DNA of 9,346 nt from DATLGD01 sp035540755. GTDB lineage: Bacteria > Actinomycetota > Actinomycetes > Mycobacteriales > SCTD01. Of the stretch, positions 1 to 5,377 are shown piece after piece (the stretch's first letter is position 1; each line of letters starts with the position of its first letter). The stretch is taken from NCBI GenBank assembly GCA_035540755.1, contig DATLGD010000006.1:1-9346 (forward strand), written 5' to 3'. The position numbers were made by a program, and so were the translations under genes. The notes beneath the pieces were generated by a model that made no database searches, was not told the DNA's origin, and saw only the letters and a list, made by a program, of their open reading frames with translations.

Positions 1-143
1 GACGACGACCGCATCGCCGAGCTGGCGGCGCCGAACGCCTCGGCGGCCCGGGCTCGTGCTGCCGACAGCCGTACGGCGAGCTCGCCGAGCTCGGCCTCGA
101 CCGTCTCGGCCTGCGCCGCCAGCTCGGCGATGCGGTCGTCGTC
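1..143. repeat. Perfect 31-bp inverted repeat at the left edge (arms 1-31 and 113-143)
   Basis: Bases 1-31 are the exact reverse complement of bases 113-143, with an 81-nt spacer between the arms. The first arm begins at base 1, so it may be longer outside the window. The 113-143 arm encodes a normal RecN segment (DDDRIAELAA) on the minus strand. The 1-31 arm replaces the RecN residues expected after AEAFGAA. A perfect fold-back exactly at a sequence end is typical of an assembly or amplification artefact; a real inverted duplication is possible but less likely. Confidence 0.85.
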
Positions 144-1181
144 GGCGTCGAGCTCCAGCAGCCGACCGGAGGCGGCCTCGGCCCAGGCGAGCACCCCGTC
201 GACGTCGTCGGCGGCGTGCCGGCGCACCAGAGCCGTGAGGACCGCGAGCCGCTCCTGGGCGCTGCTGAGCCGGGCGGGATCGGCGTCGACCCCGGCGGCG
301 TAGGAGGCGAGGTCGCCCGCGGCGTCGGCCAGCAGGTGACCTGCCTCGACCAGCCGGCCGGCCAGCTCGACCAGGGCTGGGTCGTGCCCGGCGACCGGCT
401 CGAGCGCCTTGCGCGCGCCCGCGACCAGCGCGAGGGCGTCCAGCGCGTCAGGCGCGCTCTCGTCGCCGGTGAGCGCCTGCTGCGCCGAAGCGGCCGCGGC
501 ACGCAGGTCGTCGGCGTGCGCCAGGCGCTCGATCTCGGCCGCGAGGGCGGCGTCCTCCCCCGGCTGCGGCGCGGCGCTCTCGACCTCGGCCAGGCCGAGC
601 CGGAGGAGCTCGGCCTCCCGGGCCCGCTCGGCGGCGGCGGTGCGCAGCTCGTGCAGCTCGGCGAGCACGGTGCGCCGGCGCAGCCAGCCGTCCGCGAAAC
701 GGGTGCGCAGCTCGGTGACCGGCTTCCCGGCGTAGCGGTCGAGCGCGGCGCGCTGCTCGGCAGGGCGCAGCAGGCGCTGCTGGTCGGACTGGCCGTGCAG
801 GGCGAGCACGCCCTGCCCGAGCTCGGCCAGCAGCCCGGCAGGAACACCGCGGCCACCCACGTGCGCCCTGGACCGGCCGTCGGCACCGACCGTGCGCGAG
901 AGCAGCAGGGCGCCGTCGTCGAGCTCGGCGCCGGCCTCCAGCGCCCGTTCGACCGCACCGGACGCGGATGGAAGCACGAGCCGGCCCTCGACCACGGCCC
1001 GGGCGGCCCCGGGACGCACGCGGCCGGCGTCGGCGCGCCCGCCGAACAGCAGCGACAGCCCCTGCACGACCATGGTCTTGCCGGCACCGGTCTCGCCCGT
1101 GACGACCGTCAGGCCCGGGGACAGCTCGAGCACGGCGTCGTCGATGACGCCGAGACCCCGGATCCGCATCTCCTCGAGCAC
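1..1181 (-). CDS. recN: DNA repair protein RecN, N-terminal part, cut by the window edge
   Basis: RecN is an SMC-like ATPase that acts early in recombinational repair of double-strand breaks. The visible 393 codons begin LEEMRIRGLGVIDDAVLEL and carry the Walker A motif GETGAGKT at about residues 29-36, followed by MVVQGLSLLFGGRAD and the family motif LHGQSDQQRLL near residue 140. A long Ala/Glu/Leu-rich coiled-coil arm comes after that. Full-length family members have roughly 560-600 residues, so the C-terminal Walker B and signature motifs lie outside the window. The start is GTG at 1181, chosen because the protein then begins in register with mycobacterial RecN; an in-frame GTG lies 48 nt upstream. 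The gene follows nadK with a 59-nt gap, the usual actinobacterial order. The last 31 bases (1-31) are a fold-back copy of 113-143, so the final residues (about SSAMRSS) are probably not genuine RecN. Confidence 0.93.
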   Translation of the reverse strand, partial: MLEEMRIRGLGVIDDAVLELSPGLTVVTGETGAGKTMVVQGLSLLFGGRADAGRVRPGAARAVVEGRLVLPSASGAVERALEAGAELDDGALLLSRTVGADGRSRAHVGGRGVPAGLLAELGQGVLALHGQSDQQRLLRPAEQRAALDRYAGKPVTELRTRFADGWLRRRTVLAELHELRTAAAERAREAELLRLGLAEVESAAPQPGEDAALAAEIERLAHADDLRAAAASAQQALTGDESAPDALDALALVAGARKALEPVAGHDPALVELAGRLVEAGHLLADAAGDLASYAAGVDADPARLSSAQERLAVLTALVRRHAADDVDGVLAWAEAASGRLLELDADDDRIAELAAQAETVEAELGELAVRLSAARARAAEAFGAASSAMRSS

Positions 1182-1240
1182 GCCGCCGAGCCTAGGTCGG
1201 CCCGCCGACAGCGCACGGCGGCGCGCCACAGCCGCCCCGG

Positions 1241-2131
1241 CTACTCCCGGGCGCCCCGCCAACCCTCGACCGGAAGCTCGAACTTGCGCACGAGCGTGTC
1301 GGTGAAGGTGCGGTCGCGGGTGCGGGCGAGCAGCACCGGGTCCGAGCCGGTGCGGATCTCGACCCGGGCGCCGTGCGGCAGCGCCCGCGAGCGCCGGCCG
1401 TCACAGGCCACGACCGCCTCGGTGCCGCTGCGCAGGACCTCGAGCGCGACCACGGTGCCGGGCCCGGTGACCAGCGGCCGGGCGAACAGCGCGTGCGCGC
1501 TGATCGGCACGACCAGCAGCGCCTCGACGCTCGGCCACACGACCGGCCCGCCCGCGGAGAAGGCGTACGCCGTCGAGCCGGTGGGCGTCGCGGCGACCAC
1601 GCCGTCGCATCCCCAGCGCGACAGCGGCCGGCCGTCGACCTCGACGACGATCTCGAGCATCCGCTCGCGGGCGGCCTTCTCGACGCTGCACTCGTTCAGC
1701 GCCCATCCGTGATCGACCGGCTCGCCCTCGACGACCACCGAGACGTCGAGTGTCGTGCGCCGCTCGACGGTGTAGCTGCGGTCGAGGACGTGGCCGAGGG
1801 TGTCGTCGAGGTCCTCCTCCTCGGCCTCGGCGAGGAAGCCGACCCGGCCGAGGTTCACACCGAGCAGCGGCACCGCGGACTGCCGGGCCAGCTCGGCGGC
1901 CCGCAGGATGGTGCCGTCGCCGCCCAGCACCAGCACCAGCTCGACGCCGTCTGCGGCGCCGCTGTGGCCGTCGCAGACCCGGACGTCGCCGTCCAGCCCG
2001 AGCTCCCGCGCCTCCTCGGCGAGCACCCGCACCTCGACGCCGGCCTCCTGCAGGCGGCGGACGGCGCGCCGGGCGGCGTCGGCCGTGGCCTGCCGCCCGG
2101 TGTGCGCCAGGACGATGACGGAGCGGGTCAC
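1241..2131 (-). CDS. nadK: NAD kinase
   Basis: This enzyme phosphorylates NAD to NADP in the cytoplasm, using ATP or polyphosphate in actinobacterial relatives, and is the sole source of NADP in most bacteria. The 296-aa product has the nucleotide-binding GGDGT motif at residues 70-74 (VLVLGGDGTILRAAELAR), GVNLGRVGFLAE at 91-102, the NE motif at 146-147 (WALNECS) and the conserved GCDGV...TPTGSTAYAFSAGGP stretch at 174-196. The C-terminus (LVRKFELPVEGWRG) closely matches mycobacterial PpnK. The start at GTG 2131 gives an N-terminus VTRSVIVLAHTGR that aligns with the mycobacterial protein. An alternative GTG at 2182 overlaps the tlyA stop as GTGA and has an AGGGA sequence 5 nt upstream, adding 17 residues of poorer coding character. 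The gene lies between tlyA and recN in an apparent operon. Confidence 0.96.
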   Translation of the reverse strand: MTRSVIVLAHTGRQATADAARRAVRRLQEAGVEVRVLAEEARELGLDGDVRVCDGHSGAADGVELVLVLGGDGTILRAAELARQSAVPLLGVNLGRVGFLAEAEEEDLDDTLGHVLDRSYTVERRTTLDVSVVVEGEPVDHGWALNECSVEKAARERMLEIVVEVDGRPLSRWGCDGVVAATPTGSTAYAFSAGGPVVWPSVEALLVVPISAHALFARPLVTGPGTVVALEVLRSGTEAVVACDGRRSRALPHGARVEIRTGSDPVLLARTRDRTFTDTLVRKFELPVEGWRGARE

Positions 2132-2178
2132 GGGCGGCAGGCTCGCACGTCCCGCGGGCCCGGCCCCACCGGGCTCCC

Positions 2179-2973
2179 TCACCGGGGTCCCTGCTCGACC
2201 GCCGCGACGAGGTCCTCCTCGCGGAGCGGCGGCGCACCCGGCGTCAGCCACAGGAAGTACTCGACGTTGCCGCTCGGGCCCGGCAGCGGCGAGGCGGTGA
2301 CGCCGCGCACCCCGAGCCCCAGCGCGGCCGCCGACCGGGCGACACCGCGCACGGCGTCGGCCCGCAGCGCGGGGTCGCGGACGACGCCGCCGGCGGGCAG
2401 GCGCTCCTTGCCCACCTCGAACTGCGGCTTGACCATCGGCAGGAGGTCGACGTCGGGGGTGCTGCAGGCCAGGAGCGCGGGCAGCACCAGCGCGAGCGGG
2501 ATGAAGGACAGGTCCGCCACGACGAGCTCGACCGGGTCGCCGACCTGCTCGGGCGTCAGCGCACGCACGTTCGTCCGGTCGACGACCGTGACGCGCGGAT
2601 CGGTCTGCAGCGACCAGGCCAGCTGTCCGTAGCCGACGTCGACGGCCACGACGTGCGCCGCGCCGCGCCGGAGCAGGACGTCGGTGAAGCCGCCGGTGGA
2701 GGCGCCGGCGTCGAGGGCGCGCCGCCCGGCGGGGGCGTAGCCGAAGGCGTCCAGCGCCCCGGCCAGCTTGTGGCCGCCGCGCGAGACGTACACCTGCCCC
2801 TCGGCCTCGACGACGACCAGCGGCGTGCCCGGCTCCACCGCGGTCGCCGGCTTGGTGGCGGTCGCCCCCGAGACGGTCACCCGGCCCTCGGCGATCAGCG
2901 CCGCGGCCTGCTCGCGGCTGCGGGCCAGGCCGCGCCGGACGAGCTCGGCGTCCAGGCGCGCCCGGCGGGCCAG
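2179..2973 (-). CDS. tlyA: TlyA family 16S/23S rRNA cytidine-2'-O-methyltransferase, apparent CTG start
   Basis: TlyA methylates 2'-hydroxyls of specific cytidines in 16S and 23S rRNA using S-adenosylmethionine; in mycobacteria this makes ribosomes sensitive to capreomycin and viomycin. The 264-aa product has an N-terminal S4 RNA-binding domain (residues 1-60, ARRARLDAELVRRGLARSRE) and an FtsJ-like Rossmann methyltransferase domain with LDAGASTGGFTD at 87-98. Counting from CTG at 2973, the catalytic tetrad falls at K69, D154, K182 and E238, the numbers I recall for M. tuberculosis TlyA, so the alignment is ungapped from residue 1. No in-frame ATG, GTG or TTG lies just upstream. GAGAGG sits 7 nt before the CTG and fits a ribosome binding site. 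The first conventional start (GTG 2880) would delete the S4 domain. Older 'hemolysin' names for this family are misleading. Confidence 0.95.
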   Translation of the reverse strand: MARRARLDAELVRRGLARSREQAAALIAEGRVTVSGATATKPATAVEPGTPLVVVEAEGQVYVSRGGHKLAGALDAFGYAPAGRRALDAGASTGGFTDVLLRRGAAHVVAVDVGYGQLAWSLQTDPRVTVVDRTNVRALTPEQVGDPVELVVADLSFIPLALVLPALLACSTPDVDLLPMVKPQFEVGKERLPAGGVVRDPALRADAVRGVARSAAALGLGVRGVTASPLPGPSGNVEYFLWLTPGAPPLREEDLVAAVEQGPR

Positions 2974-2986
2974 CTCAGGGCCTCTC
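2971..2986 (-). promoter_or_regulatory. Ribosome binding site supporting a CTG start for tlyA
   Basis: On the minus strand GAGAGG is followed by ccctgag and then CTG GCC CGC CGG. The spacing of 7 nt is right for a Shine-Dalgarno sequence. The same bases contain the TGA stop of the upstream 65-aa gene, one nucleotide before the CTG, so terminating ribosomes would stand at the tlyA start. This is inference from spacing and homology; no start-site data are available. Confidence 0.55.
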
Positions 2987-3172
2987 GTCCTGGGGGTCCA
3001 GCGAGGCCAGCGCGTCCTGCAGCCGGCGGTGGACGGCGTCGAACACCGCGACGTGCTCAGCGACGGCGGCGCCCTCGAGTCCCTCGAGCAGCGCCCGAGC
3101 CTCCTCGACCTGCGCGACGCCGGAGGTGGCGCCGGGCACCGGACCGGGCCGGGGACCCAGGTGCTCGCTCAC
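2975..3172 (-). CDS. Small conserved hypothetical protein upstream of tlyA (65 aa)
   Basis: I do not recognise a function. The product starts VSEHLGPRPGPVPG and then has an amphipathic, largely helical segment (about residues 22-60, rich in Glu, Ala, Leu, Val) ending LDPQDERP. No signal peptide, membrane segment or cysteine is present. It occupies the place of the small hypothetical gene Rv1693 between the HAD phosphatase and tlyA in mycobacteria; the positional match is from memory and the sequence match is untested. The GTG start at 3172 overlaps the stop of a 27-aa ORF as GTGA, and the stop is 1 nt from the tlyA start, suggesting translational coupling on both sides. Codon third positions are strongly G/C, as expected for a real gene here. 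The helical region could mediate a protein contact, but that is a guess. Confidence 0.75.
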   Translation of the reverse strand: MSEHLGPRPGPVPGATSGVAQVEEARALLEGLEGAAVAEHVAVFDAVHRRLQDALASLDPQDERP

Positions 3173-3252
3173 GACCCGGTCCCCGCCGGCTCGCGCACCC
3201 GCCCGGTGCGGCCCATCGGCGGCGTCAGGCACTCCTTCAGCGCGTCCCGCAC
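3169..3252 (-). CDS. Putative 27-aa small protein or leader peptide opening the tlyA operon
   Basis: This very short ORF begins GTG CGG GAC GCG CTG AAG and encodes VRDALKECLTPP followed by MGRTGRVREPAGTGS. Three facts support it. A strong Shine-Dalgarno sequence, GAGGAGGA, lies 4-5 nt before the GTG. All 27 sense codons end in G or C, while first and second positions contain several A or T. Its TGA overlaps the GTG of the 65-aa gene as GTGA. The product is basic, with one Cys and no hydrophobic segment. It may be a small protein of the operon, or a leader whose translation drives the next gene. I know of no homologue, and it lies below the size most gene callers accept. Confidence 0.5.
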   Translation of the reverse strand: MRDALKECLTPPMGRTGRVREPAGTGS

Positions 3253-3370
3253 GCTTCCTCCTCGCGTCGTCTGCCTCGCGACCGTACCGCCATGAGCTCG
3301 GGCGGAGCGGGGTAGCGTCGGCGCAGGTACGGCCCGGCCCGCACGGACGGCGACGACGACAGGAGGCGGG
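3253..3370. promoter_or_regulatory. Divergent intergenic region between the tlyA operon and the SCP2 gene
   Basis: These 118 bp separate the 27-aa ORF (minus) from the SCP2-like gene (plus), so promoters for both directions should lie here. On the plus strand TAGCGT at about 3312-3317 resembles a -10 element. On the minus strand TACGGT, read from about 3284-3289, also fits TAnnnT. I see no convincing -35 partner for either. The plus-strand gene has AGGAGG 4 nt before its GTG. Confidence 0.35.
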
Positions 3371-3709
3371 GTGGCGAGCGTCGAGCAGTGCGAGAAGGCG
3401 CTGCGCTCGCTCGTCGACCGGTTCGCCTCCGTCGACCCCGAGACGCGCGCCAGGTACGCCGTGGAGCGCACGGTGTCGTGCCGCATCGTCGATCTCGAGG
3501 TCTGCTTCCGGGGACGCATCGACGGCGAGGGGCTCACCGAGGTCGAGCGGGTCGACGACCCCTCCGCCCAGGTGCGTCTGGCCACCAGCAGCGACGACCT
3601 CCTCGCGCTCACCGACGGCCGGCTCGGGGTGCCGGCCGCCTGGGCGAGCGGACGGCTGAAGATCGAGGCCAGCGTCCTCGACCTGCTCAAGCTCCGCAGC
3701 CTGCTGTAG
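3371..3709 (+). CDS. SCP2 sterol-binding-like domain protein
   Basis: The 112-aa product is a single SCP2-fold domain, a small alpha/beta fold with a hydrophobic cavity that binds lipids or acyl groups in characterised relatives; bacterial stand-alone members mostly lack a known ligand. The supporting region is the C-terminal half: SSDDLLALTDGRLGVPAAWASGRLKIEASVLDLL (about 73-106), which matches the family pattern of a helix, a 'GRLKIEG'-type strand and a final helix. A central beta section (RIVDLEVCFRGRIDGEGL) precedes it. There is no signal peptide, so it is cytoplasmic. The GTG start has AGGAGG just upstream. It is the only plus-strand gene inside the minus-strand block HAD-tlyA-nadK-recN and converges on the HAD gene with only 8 bp between stops. 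Its partner and ligand cannot be read from the sequence. Confidence 0.8.
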   Translation: MASVEQCEKALRSLVDRFASVDPETRARYAVERTVSCRIVDLEVCFRGRIDGEGLTEVERVDDPSAQVRLATSSDDLLALTDGRLGVPAAWASGRLKIEASVLDLLKLRSLL

Positions 3710-3717
3710 CCGCCGGC

Positions 3718-4758
3718 TCAGGCGTCCCGACCGCCGGCCCCCACCACCCGCACGACGCCGACACCGCGGTCGGCCGCCGCCCAGGCAGCGGCGCAGGCGG
3801 CCCGGAGCGCGGCCACCCCGCCGTCGACGTCCCCGAGGTCGACGGCGCCGCTCACCCGCACGGCGCCCGCGCCGTCGACGGCGGCCCGCGCCGGCCCGCA
3901 GGCGGCCTCTCCTGCGTCGTCGAGCTCCACCCGGGGGTGCGGCACGAGCAGCGCGCGAAGGTCCGCCCCCACGAAGCTCGGGCGGCTGCCCGCATCCGCC
4001 CGGGCGAGCGCGAGCACGTCCACGACGCCGGTCAGCACGGCCAGGCTGTGCGCGCCGGCACGGACCGCCCCGAGGACGTCGGTGTCGAGCCGGTCGCCGA
4101 CGACCAGCGGCCGTCGGGCGCCCACGCGGCGCACCGACTCCTCGTGCAGGGCCGGCTCCGGCTTGCCGGCCACGATCGGCTCCAGCCCCGTGGCTGTCCG
4201 GACGGCGTCGACCATCGTCCCGTTGCCAGGCAGCGGCCCGCGGGGGCTGGGCAGGGTGCTGTCCACGTTGCCCGTCACCCAGAGCGCCCCGCGCCGGACA
4301 GCGACGACGGCCTCGGTGAGGTCGCGCCACGTGGTGCCCGGGTCGAGGCCCTGGACGACGGCAGCCGGCCCGTCCGCCCCGGCGTCCGCGACCGTGCGCA
4401 CCGGTCGCAGACCGGCAGCGCTCACCAGGTCGACGAGGGCGGCGCTGCCGACCACGAGGACGGCGCTGCCGGAGGCGACCCGCTCGGCGACCAGTCGCGC
4501 GGCGGCCTGCCCGCTGGTGACCACGTCCGCGGGGCGCGCCGGGATGCCGATGCCGGTGAGGTGGCGGGCGACCGCGTCCGGCGCGCGCGAGGCGTTGTTG
4601 GTGACGTAGGCCGGGCGCATGCCCGCTGCGGCCGCCGCAGCCACCGACGCCGCGGCGTGCGGCACGCCGTCGGCTCCGAGGTAGAGGACGCCGTCGAGGT
4701 CGAGCAGTGCGGCGTCGAAGCTCTGGGCGAGCGGCACGCCGCACCACGACAGGGACAT
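3718..4758 (-). CDS. HAD superfamily IIA phosphatase, likely glycerol-3-phosphate phosphatase-like
   Basis: The 346-aa product shows all four HAD motifs: DLDGVLY with nucleophile D20 and acid/base D22, VTNNASR at 52-58, the motif III lysine in AGKPEP (K199) and VGDRLDTD at 220-227. The capping region contains WVTGNVDSTLPSPRGPLPGNG, close to mycobacterial Rv1692, characterised as a D-glycerol-3-phosphate phosphatase in phospholipid polar head recycling. Like Rv1692 it has a C-terminal extension of about 75 residues after the HAD core. The substrate is inferred from similarity and synteny; other IIA enzymes act on p-nitrophenyl phosphate, NMP or phosphoglycolate. ATG 4758 was chosen as the only ATG near the first motif; GTG at 4788 and 4773 are in-frame alternatives, none with a clear ribosome binding site. 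It follows the 159-aa TPR gene closely, probably co-transcribed. Confidence 0.9.
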   Translation of the reverse strand: MSLSWCGVPLAQSFDAALLDLDGVLYLGADGVPHAAASVAAAAAAGMRPAYVTNNASRAPDAVARHLTGIGIPARPADVVTSGQAAARLVAERVASGSAVLVVGSAALVDLVSAAGLRPVRTVADAGADGPAAVVQGLDPGTTWRDLTEAVVAVRRGALWVTGNVDSTLPSPRGPLPGNGTMVDAVRTATGLEPIVAGKPEPALHEESVRRVGARRPLVVGDRLDTDVLGAVRAGAHSLAVLTGVVDVLALARADAGSRPSFVGADLRALLVPHPRVELDDAGEAACGPARAAVDGAGAVRVSGAVDLGDVDGGVAALRAACAAAWAAADRGVGVVRVVGAGGRDA

Positions 4759-4810
4759 GCCGAGCTCGCTCACGCCGTCGTCCGGCACGCGCGTGCCCGG
4801 CCCCGCGCCC

Positions 4811-5290
4811 TCAGCGACGGGCGGCGGTCAGCGCCGCCCGGGCACCGCGCAGCGCCGTGCTGTAGTAGGCGATGTCGGGCCGCATCGCTGCGGCGAGCGC
4901 GAGGTGCTCGACGGCGCTCTGCAGGTCGCCGGCCTTGGTGGCGGCCAGTCCCAGGCCGAACTGCGCGTAGTCGTCGGCCGGATTGACGCTGATGATCCAC
5001 TCGAAGTTGGTGCGGGCCTCGGCGTACATCCCGGCGTCGAACTGCGCGCGGGCCAGCGCCTCCCGGACCATGCGCGACTCGGGCTCCACCTGCGCGCAGT
5101 GGCTGAGCAGCTGCACCGACGCGTTGGTGTCGCCGTTCTCGAGCAGCTCGACTCCGCGCACGTACCAGTCGTAGACCTCGCCCTGCGGCGTCACGTCGGG
5201 CGGCGGCGGCGGCAGGTCGGCGAACGGCCGGGGACGCTCCTCCTCCGGCGCTCGCGGGTCGTAGCGGGGGTCGTACCGGCTCTCTGACAC
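4811..5290 (-). CDS. Tetratricopeptide repeat protein (159 aa)
   Basis: The product is a small soluble TPR protein. After a charged, Pro-rich leader (SRYDPRYDPRAPEEERPRPF, then a run of prolines, residues 3-32) come three TPR-like helix pairs: WYVRGVELLENGDTNASVQLL (about 42-74), REALARAQFDAGMYAEARTNFEWII (75-108) and FGLGLAATKAGDLQSAVEHLALA (109-141), with the typical Gly/Ala and Tyr/Phe positions and NP or RP turns between repeats. TPR modules form scaffolds for protein contacts, so a partner-binding role is likely but the partner is unknown. The GTG start at 5290 has AGGAG 5 nt upstream. The gene is divergent from the DUF1015 gene and is followed by the HAD gene after a short gap (22 nt to its earliest start), so the two probably share a transcript. 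Confidence 0.88.
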   Translation of the reverse strand: MSESRYDPRYDPRAPEEERPRPFADLPPPPPDVTPQGEVYDWYVRGVELLENGDTNASVQLLSHCAQVEPESRMVREALARAQFDAGMYAEARTNFEWIISVNPADDYAQFGLGLAATKAGDLQSAVEHLALAAAMRPDIAYYSTALRGARAALTAARR

Positions 5291-5310
5291 GCGCGCTCCT
5301 CGTCGTCGTC

Positions 5311-5325
5311 GTCCGCGGACCGCGG
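5311..5325. promoter_or_regulatory. Palindromic GC element in the divergent TPR/DUF1015 spacer
   Basis: GTCCGCGGAC (5311-5320) is a perfect 10-bp palindrome and overlaps a second CCGCGG, giving CCGCGG-A-CCGCGG at 5313-5325. It sits 23 bp upstream of the TPR start on the minus strand and about 55 bp from the DUF1015 start. The position between divergent genes suits an operator, but in DNA this GC-rich such palindromes also arise by chance. Confidence 0.25.
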
Positions 5326-5340
5326 AGGGTCGGTGCGGCC

Positions 5341-5377
5341 TGTCCTGCCGTCGCCCCCTGCTCCTACCATGCGCCAC
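5341..5377 (+). promoter_or_regulatory. Candidate leaderless promoter of the DUF1015 gene
   Basis: TACCAT at 5365-5370 fits the actinobacterial -10 pattern TAnnnT. Seven bases later stands ATG (5378-5380), placing the likely transcript start at or next to the A of the ATG. No Shine-Dalgarno sequence precedes this ATG, as expected for a leaderless mRNA. A TGTCCT at 5341-5346 lies 18 nt before the -10, a weak -35 match at best. Confidence 0.45.

Noticed and set aside
216..2632. Long plus-strand open frames opposite recN, nadK and tlyA
   Set aside because: They are antisense shadows of well-identified genes, with Arg/Gln/Gly/Pro-rich low-complexity products and no family resemblance. High GC leaves few stop codons.
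2975..4747. A 590-residue minus-strand frame running through the HAD region into the 65-aa gene
   Set aside because: Its upstream part is an Arg-rich off-frame translation of the HAD gene. Only the last 65 residues, from GTG 3172, have coding character.
3388..4986. A 532-residue plus-strand frame over the SCP2 and HAD genes
   Set aside because: It is off-frame to the SCP2 gene and antisense to the HAD gene; the composition is typical of shadow frames.
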